DNA from: Carboxylicivirga linearis | Lineage (GTDB): Bacteria; Bacteroidota; Bacteroidia; Bacteroidales; Marinilabiliaceae | Reading direction: 5' to 3' | DNA length: 64,000 nt | Assembly: GCF_018271995.1 (NCBI RefSeq) | Contig: NZ_JAGUCO010000016.1 | Span: 61,946-125,945, forward strand | Shown: piece after piece, positions 38,049 to 46,393 of the stretch | Position numbering within the stretch: position 1 is the first letter of the stretch | How the letters are laid out: each line of letters starts with the position of its first letter | Position numbers and translations under genes: made by a program | The notes under the pieces: generated by a model | Told to the model about the DNA's origin: nothing | Seen by the model: the letters and a program-made list of their open reading frames with translations, nothing else | The model's database searches: none

Positions 38049-39173
38049 ATGAATAGCTTTACTTTTAATGATGTACATGCATCCTACAATTGGGATGAAT
38101 GTAAAAAAGCGATCTACAATAAAACAGCTACCGATGTTGAAAGAGCTTTGAATACCAACAAGGCTACTTTAGATGATTTCATGGCATTGATTTCGCCGGC
38201 TGCTGAACCTTTTCTGGAAAAAATGGCCCAGAAAAGCCGAAGTATTACACAACGACGCTTTGGGAAAACCATGCAGATGTATATTCCTCTGTACCTATCG
38301 AATGCATGTGCCAATGCCTGCATTTATTGCGGATTTAATCATAAAAACGACATTACCCGAATCACTTTAAACAAAGAACAGGTACTGGAAGAAATTAAAG
38401 TGATAAAAGACATGGGATTTGAGCATTTGTTACTGGTTACTGGTGAACATCCGGCTCATTGTGGTTTTGATTATTTAAAAGAAATAATTGAAATAGTTAA
38501 ACCTCATTTTTCCCTTATCTCAATTGAGGTACAACCAATGGATGCTCATCAATATGAGGAATTATCTGAAATGGGAGTCCATACTGTATATGTGTATCAG
38601 GAAACCTACAACCAGGCTCAATATCCTGTTTATCATCCAAGAGGTAAAAAAGCTAATTTTGAATATCGTTTAGAGACAGGCGATCGATTGGGGAAAGCCG
38701 GCATCCATAAAATGGGATTAGGTTGTTTACTAGGCTTGGAAGATTGGAGAACCGATTCGTTTTTCACGGCCTTGCACCTCAACTATCTGGAGAAAACCTA
38801 TTGGCGCACCAAATATAGCCTCTCCTTCCCTCGCCTGCGTCCACATGTTGGTTCATTTAATCCCAATCATCCTATCAACGATAAGGAGTTGGCTCAATTG
38901 ATTATGGCCTATCGTATTTTCGATCCGGATGTTGATTTATCCTTATCAACCCGAGAAAATCAAATATTCAGAGATAATATGATGCAATTGGGTATTACTG
39001 CCATGAGTGCAGGATCTAAAACCGAACCCGGCGGATATGCTGTTTATAATAAGGCTTTGGAGCAATTTGAAATTGCCGATGCACGCACACCAGAAGAAGT
39101 GAGTTCTGCTATTCGAACCCAAGGTTATGAAGTTGTTTGGAAAGATTGGGATGAAGGCATGTGGGGAAGATAA
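38049..39173 (+). CDS. thiH: 2-iminoacetate synthase ThiH
   Basis: Radical SAM tyrosine lyase that supplies dehydroglycine (2-iminoacetate) to ThiG in anaerobic-type thiazole synthesis. Seen: the cluster motif CANACIYCGFNHKNDI (CX3CX2C), HLLLVTGEHP, SIEVQPM, and the C-terminal TEPGGYAVYNKALEQFEIAD region. 374 residues. ThiH rather than ThiO supports an anaerobic or microaerobic lifestyle. A stable hairpin spans the stop codon. Confidence 0.97.
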   Translation: MNSFTFNDVHASYNWDECKKAIYNKTATDVERALNTNKATLDDFMALISPAAEPFLEKMAQKSRSITQRRFGKTMQMYIPLYLSNACANACIYCGFNHKNDITRITLNKEQVLEEIKVIKDMGFEHLLLVTGEHPAHCGFDYLKEIIEIVKPHFSLISIEVQPMDAHQYEELSEMGVHTVYVYQETYNQAQYPVYHPRGKKANFEYRLETGDRLGKAGIHKMGLGCLLGLEDWRTDSFFTALHLNYLEKTYWRTKYSLSFPRLRPHVGSFNPNHPINDKELAQLIMAYRIFDPDVDLSLSTRENQIFRDNMMQLGITAMSAGSKTEPGGYAVYNKALEQFEIADARTPEEVSSAIRTQGYEVVWKDWDEGMWGR

Positions 39174-39185
39174 AATCTTCTCCAC
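39161..39185 (+). terminator. Hairpin spanning the thiH stop codon
   Basis: GTGGGGAAGAT (39161-39171) pairs with ATCTTCTCCAC (39175-39185), one G-T pair and a 3-base loop. No T run follows, so it is either a terminator of atypical form or an mRNA-stabilising 3' end. Confidence 0.4.
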
Positions 39186-39265
39186 AAACAATTGAATTTT
39201 ACATTCATTTTCAATACATTGAATTGATCTTCAAAAATATTTAAGATAAAAAGGTCTTATTAAAA

Positions 39266-39296
39266 TTTGTGAATTAATATCGGTGTTGTACATTTG
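39266..39296 (+). promoter_or_regulatory. Promoter of the thiamin TonB receptor
   Basis: TTTG (39266-39269), exactly 19 bases, TACATTTG (39289-39296): a perfect match to the Bacteroidota consensus. The predicted start falls just before the second TPP riboswitch. Confidence 0.65.
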
Positions 39297-39307
39297 CGCC
39301 GATTTAG

Positions 39308-39386
39308 TACAATGGGGTGCCTTAATATTACGGGCTGAGATCATACCCTTCGAACCTGGCCGGGTAATTCCGACAAGGAAAGAGTT
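39308..39386 (+). ncRNA. TPP riboswitch before TonB receptor
   Basis: GGGGTGCC, GGGCTGAGATCATACCC, GAACCTG, CCGGGTAATTCCG, CAAGGAAAG in order are the THI-element core. It lies 54 bases before the TonB receptor gene, which is the best evidence that the receptor takes up thiamin or a thiamin precursor. Confidence 0.94.
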
Positions 39387-39439
39387 ATCTCCTTTTGATC
39401 CTCATTGCGGTATTAGTTATTAACTTAAACTGCTATTAG

Positions 39440-41878
39440 ATGAAGAATTTATTTTTAGTATTGACATCAATACTATTGTCTGCTGGCGCATATGCGCAAA
39501 ATCAAATTAATGGTAAAATAACCGACGTTAAAGGGAATCCTTTGATTGGTGTTAATGTAGTTGAAAAACATAGCTATCAGGGTACTATTAGCAATGCCAA
39601 TGGAGAGTTCAGCATAAATATTTTACCGTCAGGCGATCAAACATTGGTTTTCTCTTTTATTGGGTATGAAACTAAAGAACAAAAAGCTAGCAAAAATATG
39701 CAGGTAGTTCTAGAACCCAATGTAGTTGTGACAAGCGAAGTTGTTGTTTCAGCCATTAGAGCCGGAAAAAATGACCCGGTAGCTTATTCTGAGATTTCAA
39801 AAGAAGAATTGCAGAAAAAGAATTATGGACAAGATTTGCCATTTTTGCTTGACCAGATGCCAAGTGTTGTAACAAACTCTGATGCCGGTGCTGGCGTGGG
39901 GTATACCAATCTTAGAATCAGAGGTACTGACATGACCCGAATTAACGTAACAGTTAATGGTATTCCTTTAAACGATGCCGAATCTCAAGGCGTCTTTTGG
40001 GTAAACATGCCTGATTTCGCTGCTTCTGTTGATAAAATTCAGGTACAGCGAGGTATTGGAACAAGCACCAACGGTGCCGCATCATTTGGAGCATCTATTA
40101 ATTTAAACACACTAAACTCTGCATCTAAGGCAGGTGCTTTTGTGGATAACAGTTATGGATCATTTGGAACCATCAAAAACTCTGTTGCTGCGTCAACCGG
40201 ATTACTTAAAAACAATATGGCCTTTGATGTAAGATTGAGTCGTATTAAATCAGACGGTTTTATTGATCGTGGATCATCAGACCTAAAATCATACTATTTT
40301 TCGGGAGGGTACTATGGTGAAAATACAACCATCAAGTTTATTAATTTTTCTGGCACCGAGCAAACTTATCAGGCATGGAATGGAGTTCCAAAAGTAAAAC
40401 TTGAAAATGATCAGGCAGGAATGGAGAAATTAATATCTCACGATGGCTGGACAGATGAAGAAGCTGAAAATCTTTTTAAGTCAGATGCCAGAACATTCAA
40501 TCGCTACCTTTACGATAATCAAACCGATAACTATCAACAAGATCATTACCAATTACACCTCACTCATGAAGTGAATGAGCAATTTAATTTAACTGCTGCA
40601 CTTCATTACACTTATGGAAGAGGCTATTATGAATCTTTTAAGTACGATAGAAAATATAGCGATTACGATGTTGGTTTCGATTACATTGTTTTGCAACCCA
40701 ACGACACGATCACAAGATCTGATTTAATACAACAAAAATGGTTAGATAATCACTTTTATGGAGCAACTTTTGCAGCCAACTATCAAAACAACAACATACA
40801 CCTTATTGTAGGAGGTGGATATAACGAATATGATGGAGATCATTACGGTAAGGTTACTTGGTGGGAAACCAATAATGGAATACCCGAAAACCACGAATGG
40901 TACCGAAACAATGGTCTTAAAAAGGATTTTAATATTTATGCTAAGTTGAATTATATTCTTTCAGATGCTTTTAGCATTTACGGAGACATCCAATATAGAA
41001 ATGTAAGATTTGATATGAGTGGGCTTCATGATGATTTTGCAGATTTAACCCAGTCATACAATTTCAATTTTGTAAATCCTAAATTCGGTATTAATTATCA
41101 AATAAATGATTCTCATCGTCTTTTTGCATCATTTGCCACCACGCAACGCGAGCCAACCAGAAGCGATTTCAGAGATGCGCCTGTTGATAAAAAACCTGAT
41201 CCTGAGCAACTATTCGACTATGAACTAGGATATTCATTCACAAGCAATCATGCTTTCTTTAATTTGAATGCCTATTACATGAATTATAAGGATCAACTTG
41301 TTTTAACAGGTCAAATTAATGATGTAGGGGCTCCTATGATGGAAAATGTTCCGGAAAGCTATCGTGCAGGTATAGAATTAAGCGGAGGCGTAATGATACT
41401 TTCAAACCTTAATTGGACTGGTAATGTAAGCTTATCAACCAATAAAATTAACAACTTTACTGAATACGTTGACAACTGGGATACCTGGGGGCAGGAAGTA
41501 AAAAACTTAGGAAAAACAGATATTGCTTTTTCACCAGACGTAACAGCAGCCAGCCAATTTAATTACATGCCAGCAAAAGGTTTTACTGTTTCGTTAATCA
41601 GTAAATATGTAAGCGATCAATACATCGATAACACATCCAATGAAGAGCGTAAGCTTGATGCCTGGTTTGTAAATGACCTGCTATTCAATTACGATTTTAC
41701 AATTAATAGCTTAGGTGATGTTACATTTGGGGTTAAGGTAAATAATTTATTCAATGAAAAGTATGAATCTAACGCTTGGGTATACCGCTACTATTATGGT
41801 GGAGAGCATAATGTGTTAGATGGTTATTATCCTCAAGCCGGTACCAACTTTATGGTGCGTCTTGCTTTGAAATTTTAA
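39440..41878 (+). CDS. TonB-dependent receptor, probably for thiamin
   Basis: An 812-residue outer-membrane receptor. Signal peptide to AYAQ; carboxypeptidase-regulatory-like domain (about 22-95, NGKITDVKGNPLIGVNVVEK); plug (about 110-220, LPFLLDQMPSVVTNSDAG, NLRIRGTDMTRINVTVNG); beta-barrel ending in LALKF. The riboswitch points to thiamin or its pyrimidine or thiazole parts as cargo; this is inferred, not visible in the protein. No inner-membrane transporter (PnuT-like) or thiamin pyrophosphokinase follows it here, unlike in Bacteroides. Confidence 0.9.
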   Translation: MKNLFLVLTSILLSAGAYAQNQINGKITDVKGNPLIGVNVVEKHSYQGTISNANGEFSINILPSGDQTLVFSFIGYETKEQKASKNMQVVLEPNVVVTSEVVVSAIRAGKNDPVAYSEISKEELQKKNYGQDLPFLLDQMPSVVTNSDAGAGVGYTNLRIRGTDMTRINVTVNGIPLNDAESQGVFWVNMPDFAASVDKIQVQRGIGTSTNGAASFGASINLNTLNSASKAGAFVDNSYGSFGTIKNSVAASTGLLKNNMAFDVRLSRIKSDGFIDRGSSDLKSYYFSGGYYGENTTIKFINFSGTEQTYQAWNGVPKVKLENDQAGMEKLISHDGWTDEEAENLFKSDARTFNRYLYDNQTDNYQQDHYQLHLTHEVNEQFNLTAALHYTYGRGYYESFKYDRKYSDYDVGFDYIVLQPNDTITRSDLIQQKWLDNHFYGATFAANYQNNNIHLIVGGGYNEYDGDHYGKVTWWETNNGIPENHEWYRNNGLKKDFNIYAKLNYILSDAFSIYGDIQYRNVRFDMSGLHDDFADLTQSYNFNFVNPKFGINYQINDSHRLFASFATTQREPTRSDFRDAPVDKKPDPEQLFDYELGYSFTSNHAFFNLNAYYMNYKDQLVLTGQINDVGAPMMENVPESYRAGIELSGGVMILSNLNWTGNVSLSTNKINNFTEYVDNWDTWGQEVKNLGKTDIAFSPDVTAASQFNYMPAKGFTVSLISKYVSDQYIDNTSNEERKLDAWFVNDLLFNYDFTINSLGDVTFGVKVNNLFNEKYESNAWVYRYYYGGEHNVLDGYYPQAGTNFMVRLALKF

Positions 41879-41900
41879 AGACATATATTTAAATATTGTG

Positions 41901-41931
41901 CGCCTGCTCTTAACAGAGCAGGCGTTTTTTT
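41901..41931 (+). terminator. Intrinsic terminator after TonB receptor
   Basis: A 10-bp GC-rich stem CGCCTGCTCT/AGAGCAGGCG with a 4-base loop and seven T. Shows that the receptor is transcribed alone. Confidence 0.92.
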
Positions 41932-42041
41932 AGCTTCAAACACCGACAATAATTCACTGAATATCAAAACTAATTATCCGCAACACTAATAAGAATGGTC
42001 TTTCATTGCGAATAATCATATTTCTAATAATTATGGTTGTA

Positions 42042-42049
42042 TACTTTTG
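42042..42049 (+). promoter_or_regulatory. -7 element of the cysteine desulfidase gene
   Basis: TACTTTTG matches TAnnTTTG, about 57 bases before the ATG. The -33 partner is weak (TTTC at 42021-42024). Confidence 0.45.
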
Positions 42050-42105
42050 TGTTCATCTCCCAAAATATGGAATATTTATAAACTGAAAGTTTATATAAAA
42101 AGATA

Positions 42106-43383
42106 ATGAACAACACCAATCAACATTCGGCTTACATTGATATTCTTCATGAAGAATTAATGCCAGCCATGGGCTGTACTGAACCTATTGCCATTGCCTA
42201 TGCTGCTGCTATGGCTAAAAAAGTACTTGATGAAATGCCTGAGCGCATTGTTATTGAAGCCAGTGATAACATCATCAAAAATGTTAAGAGTGTAGTTGTT
42301 CCAAATACCGGAAATTTAAAAGGGATTGAAGCAGCAGCTGTAGCCGGTATTATTGCCGGCGATGCAGACAAGGTTCTGGAAGTAATTTCTGTTGTTAATG
42401 ATGATGAACGAGCCTCAATAAAAGAGTATCTATCGTCAAAGGATATTTCTGTTAAAGCTTCACAAAGTGGTTTAATTTTCGATATTACCATCCATGCTTA
42501 TTGTGGTGATTCTTCCGTAACGGTTCAAATTTCACATTTTCATACCAATATTACACGTATTGTCAAAAATAATGAGGTATTGCGCATGAACAGCGATTGC
42601 GATGAAGTAAATATGTCAACTAAAACCGACCGATCGTTGATGACTGTGCATGGTATAATAGATTTTGCTGAGTCCGTTGACTTGGCAAAGGTGAAGGAAG
42701 CTTTGCAACAACAAATTGATTTTAATTATACCATTGCCACTGAAGGAATTAAAAACAGCTGGGGTGCAAATGTGGGAAGTGTTCTTTTAAATACCTGGGG
42801 CAACGATATAAAAAACCGGGCCCGTGCTTTTGCTGCTGCCGGATCAGACGCGCGCATGAGTGGTTGTGAGTTACCAGTTATGATTGTTTCAGGAAGCGGC
42901 AATCAGGGATTAACAGCCTCGGTTCCGGTAATTGAGTATGCCAAAGAATTAAAGGTTGATGATGATAAATTGTATCGGGCATTGTTAATTTCTAATCTGG
43001 TAACTATTCATCAAAAAACCGGTATTGGACGATTATCGGCCTATTGTGGAGCTATCTCAGCCGGTGTAGGTGCCGGAGCAGGCATTGCCTGGTTAAACGG
43101 TGGCGGATACAAAGAAATAGCTCATACCATTGTTAATGCCTTGGCAATTGTTTCAGGTATCGTTTGCGACGGAGCTAAACCTTCTTGTGCAGGCAAAATT
43201 GCTTCTGCTGTTGAAGCCGGAATTTTAGGATACGAAATGTATAAAAATGGTCAACAGTTTTATGGAGGCGACGGTATAGTTGTGAAAGGTGTTGAAAACA
43301 CAATCAAAAATATTGGAAGACTAGGTAAGATTGGAATGCGTGAAACCGATCAGGAAATTATTAAAATGATGTTGGAAAATTAG
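42106..43383 (+). CDS. cyuA: L-cysteine desulfidase-like protein (UPF0597/CyuA)
   Basis: Probably breaks L-cysteine to pyruvate, ammonia and sulfide using an Fe-S cluster. Seen: N-terminal MPAMGCTEPIAIAYAAA with the first cluster Cys, WGANVGSVL, SGSGNQGLTASVPV, then GRLSAYCGAISAGVGAGAGIAW and SGIVCDGAKPSCAGKI with the remaining cluster cysteines. 425 residues, usual for the family, which is distantly related to serine dehydratase alpha. No adjoining transporter or CyuR-type regulator. Confidence 0.88.
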   Translation: MNNTNQHSAYIDILHEELMPAMGCTEPIAIAYAAAMAKKVLDEMPERIVIEASDNIIKNVKSVVVPNTGNLKGIEAAAVAGIIAGDADKVLEVISVVNDDERASIKEYLSSKDISVKASQSGLIFDITIHAYCGDSSVTVQISHFHTNITRIVKNNEVLRMNSDCDEVNMSTKTDRSLMTVHGIIDFAESVDLAKVKEALQQQIDFNYTIATEGIKNSWGANVGSVLLNTWGNDIKNRARAFAAAGSDARMSGCELPVMIVSGSGNQGLTASVPVIEYAKELKVDDDKLYRALLISNLVTIHQKTGIGRLSAYCGAISAGVGAGAGIAWLNGGGYKEIAHTIVNALAIVSGIVCDGAKPSCAGKIASAVEAGILGYEMYKNGQQFYGGDGIVVKGVENTIKNIGRLGKIGMRETDQEIIKMMLEN

Positions 43384-43436
43384 CCCCTTTTTTATTGATT
43401 AAGGAGCTGGCTGCAAAAAGCACTATTTTGCCCGTA

Positions 43437-44831
43437 TCAATTGGAAAAAAGGATACTAAAAGTTGAACCTTTATGCGGAGTACTTTCGATTTGTAATAGA
43501 CAATTATTCATTTCCAGAAACTCTTTACAAATTAGCAATCCTAATCCCATCCCTCTTTCATCATTAGTTCCGTATGAAATACTTTTATTGTTTTTGAATG
43601 CATCTTTTATTGCTTGATCATCCATTCCAATTCCTGTATCAATAATATGTAATTTAAGGGAGTCATCACTCACCTCATCCTGTAGAGTAATTGATCCGTG
43701 AGAAGGAGTAAATTTAATTGCATTACTTATCAGGTTACGAATAACTGTATCAATCATATATCTATCAACCACCACCGGAATGTTGGCGGAACAATTATTT
43801 AGCAGTTTAATATTCTTATCATTCAAATTTTGACAAAACAGCTTCTGATTTGTATCTATTACTTCTTTTAGATTAAAACTTAATTTATTTGCCTCAATAC
43901 TACCCGTTTGAGCTTTAGCCCAATTAAGCAAGTTCATTAATAAAACATCAATCCTATTTGCAGATTCATGAACGACTTTCAGGTATTCTTTCATCTTCTC
44001 TATTGGATAATCTTCTACATTTAACTGTAACAATTCAGTTAATCCAATAATTGAAGAGAGAGGATTTTTTACATCATGGGCTATGATAGAAAAGAACTTC
44101 TCTTTTGTAGAATTAGCTACTTCTAATTCCTTTTTCTGCTTGGAAATAATATCGATGTTTGCAATTAACTCGTCATTTAAACTCCTCATTTGTTCATTCT
44201 GAAGAGATATCTCTTTTTGTGACTGTTCCAGTTTTTCATTTACTCGATACAATTCATTGTTTTGACTAACAATGTGCCTTTCTTTCTCAATATTTATTCG
44301 ATAAAACATATACGAAACGTAATAAATAATGACAAAACTTGAGATGATACACTGTACTCGTATGATATAGGCTAAATCTTCAGGATAATCCGCTATTGAC
44401 ATATCTGGCAAAAAACCAAATTCAGCCCCGGCGAAAAAGAACAAACTCACCGAAAAGTAAAGAACTGAAATCCATAAGCGCTCAGGACGCGCCATCGATA
44501 GTGCCAACAATGAAAATATAAGTAAAAAGTAATGAACTCCTGTTTTAGGGCCAGCAATGAAAAATGTAAGGTTTACTAAAAAAAGAACGCTTAAAATGAG
44601 AAACGAAATTCTCACCAGCAGATACTTCCCCTTTTTCAAAAACAAATATAACGCACCATGAATAATGAGATATACAAATATGGTAATACTAACAGGAAGA
44701 AACTGCTTAAATGAATAAAAGAGGTAAAACACGAGATACCCCAGATACACAAAAAACGATATAACAATGCCTTTGTTTAAAGTTAAACTTCTAAATTCCT
44801 TCTCAATATTGTCTACTGTTATACTCAACAT
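43437..44831 (-). CDS. Membrane sensor histidine kinase
   Basis: About six or seven N-terminal transmembrane helices (to about residue 180), a coiled coil (about 185-235), then a HisKA domain with FFSIIAHDVKNPLSSIIGL and an ATPase domain with IRNLISNAIKFT, DTGIGMD and GMGLGLL boxes. No extracytoplasmic sensor domain is seen, so it may sense through the membrane part. The frame extends to 44861, but the Met at 44831 is preceded by AGGGGTG and is preferred (464 residues). No response regulator is adjacent in the same direction; the partner is unknown. Confidence 0.88.
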   Translation of the reverse strand: MLSITVDNIEKEFRSLTLNKGIVISFFVYLGYLVFYLFYSFKQFLPVSITIFVYLIIHGALYLFLKKGKYLLVRISFLILSVLFLVNLTFFIAGPKTGVHYFLLIFSLLALSMARPERLWISVLYFSVSLFFFAGAEFGFLPDMSIADYPEDLAYIIRVQCIISSFVIIYYVSYMFYRINIEKERHIVSQNNELYRVNEKLEQSQKEISLQNEQMRSLNDELIANIDIISKQKKELEVANSTKEKFFSIIAHDVKNPLSSIIGLTELLQLNVEDYPIEKMKEYLKVVHESANRIDVLLMNLLNWAKAQTGSIEANKLSFNLKEVIDTNQKLFCQNLNDKNIKLLNNCSANIPVVVDRYMIDTVIRNLISNAIKFTPSHGSITLQDEVSDDSLKLHIIDTGIGMDDQAIKDAFKNNKSISYGTNDERGMGLGLLICKEFLEMNNCLLQIESTPHKGSTFSILFSN

Positions 44832-45085
44832 TATCACCCCTAAAATAATGTCATTACTCAACTACATTGTAATCCCTCAATGCATATTGCAAACTCTTTC
44901 TAATCAACAATTGTTAGTAAAATAATGACTGTTCCCCTATCGAAATTCGATACGAATATTAAGCAATAGTGTTACCTAAATATGTAGTTTATTATATATT
45001 TTTCACATTCATCTTCAATTCTGAAAATCAACACATCGCTAAACCTTTTTAGATCCTTCTCTGTTTAAATAAAAAGCGGAAGTTT

Positions 45086-45547
45086 ATGTTATTTAAGTTT
45101 AGATATAACGCCAAAGAGCATATTAACAGCCTTCAAGAAGAATTTAGAAAGGAAGATTCTTTCAGAAATGATTTTGCGGAGCTATTTAAACAAACCATTC
45201 ATACTGTAATTAAAGAAGAAAATAAGCACATTATATTACCTATTGAGTTAAAATCGTTAACCCGTAATTATGCACTACAGGTTGTAAGTGCAATAAGATC
45301 TGTGTTAGACAAAGATGCTACTTCTCCCGCTTATCGTGTAAAAGACGAAATTGAGGCATTAAGCGTATACAATAAAAAGTACGAACATATTATTTCTAAT
45401 CCTATAAGCAAAAAAGTATTTGAAGTGGTTCTGGATTTGGCAAAACAAAAGTTCCCGCAATTAGAAGAATTATCGAATGAGGGCATGAAACTTTTCGAAG
45501 TTAATCTGGAATGGTATCATATTACTTACATGTCGGCATTTCATTAA
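45086..45547 (+). CDS. Hypothetical helical protein
   Basis: Not recognised. A 153-residue, largely alpha-helical cytoplasmic protein with balanced charge: no signal peptide, membrane helix or known motif. It ends EWYHITYMSAFH. It lies alone between two histidine-kinase genes and converges with the LytTR regulator gene with a 13-base gap. The reading frame is well formed with a plausible start and no competing frame. Confidence 0.6.
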   Translation: MLFKFRYNAKEHINSLQEEFRKEDSFRNDFAELFKQTIHTVIKEENKHIILPIELKSLTRNYALQVVSAIRSVLDKDATSPAYRVKDEIEALSVYNKKYEHIISNPISKKVFEVVLDLAKQKFPQLEELSNEGMKLFEVNLEWYHITYMSAFH

Positions 45548-45560
45548 TCCATTAAGCAGT

Positions 45561-46388
45561 TTACCTACCAAATAATTGACGAATAGTTCGGGTAAAACTG
45601 TTTATTCCCCCTTTTTTGCCAAACTGATCTTTAAAATCTTTACCAAATCGTTTTGATGCATACAAAACAGTTCCGTTAGTAAGTTCTACGGTTAACTCAC
45701 GGTGATTGTATTTTTTTATAAACTCCTGATTAACAAGCAAACTATTACTGATTGCATGAAAATGATAATCACTAACCAGCATTTCTTTATAAAAACCTAT
45801 ATTACGAGTAACCGACAACTGAACACCATCCTTAAGAAAAACATAGCAGATTACTCCATCCGCTTTTAAATAAACAATATCAGAGATATTAACAAATTCG
45901 ATAATACCATTGTGAAGATGAAATGCCATTTTATTACTGGGAATCTGCTGAGCCCCTCCCACCCTTTCGAGTAATAATTTAATCTGATGATTAAAATTCC
46001 GGGAACTGATCTTGGATAGTGCCTTATTTACAGCTTGAACCAATTCTGAATCGTCCAATGGTTTATATAAAAAATCGATAGCTGAATATTTAATGGCTCT
46101 TAATGTATATTCTTTAGCGCTCTCTCCGGTAATAAATATGATTTCAAAATCGATACAATTCTCTTCAGATAGTTTCTTTAATAAATCAAATCCAGTACCT
46201 GTTGTCAGTTGTATATCTAAAAATACCAATTGAATATTCTCTCGTTTAATTATATCGTACGCCTCTTCTATATCATATGCCTGATTAACCTTTTTAATTT
46301 GAGGAAACAATTGTTGAATACGCTGACATATATAATCAGAAGTGTCCTGAATATCTTCAACAACTAAGGCGTTAATAATTTGCTCCAT
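45561..46388 (-). CDS. LytTR-family response regulator
   Basis: A 275-residue regulator: receiver domain (about 1-125) with the phospho-acceptor Asp in LVFLDIQLTTGTGFDL and Lys in FLYKPLDDSE; LytTR DNA-binding domain (about 155-260) with IVYLKADGVICYVFLKDG and FHAISNSLLVNQEFIKKY. It follows the propeller histidine kinase with a 5-base gap and should be its partner. Likely targets are the divergent secreted protein genes, by position only. Confidence 0.93.
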   Translation of the reverse strand: MEQIINALVVEDIQDTSDYICQRIQQLFPQIKKVNQAYDIEEAYDIIKRENIQLVFLDIQLTTGTGFDLLKKLSEENCIDFEIIFITGESAKEYTLRAIKYSAIDFLYKPLDDSELVQAVNKALSKISSRNFNHQIKLLLERVGGAQQIPSNKMAFHLHNGIIEFVNISDIVYLKADGVICYVFLKDGVQLSVTRNIGFYKEMLVSDYHFHAISNSLLVNQEFIKKYNHRELTVELTNGTVLYASKRFGKDFKDQFGKKGGINSFTRTIRQLFGR

Positions 46389-46393
46389 ACCAA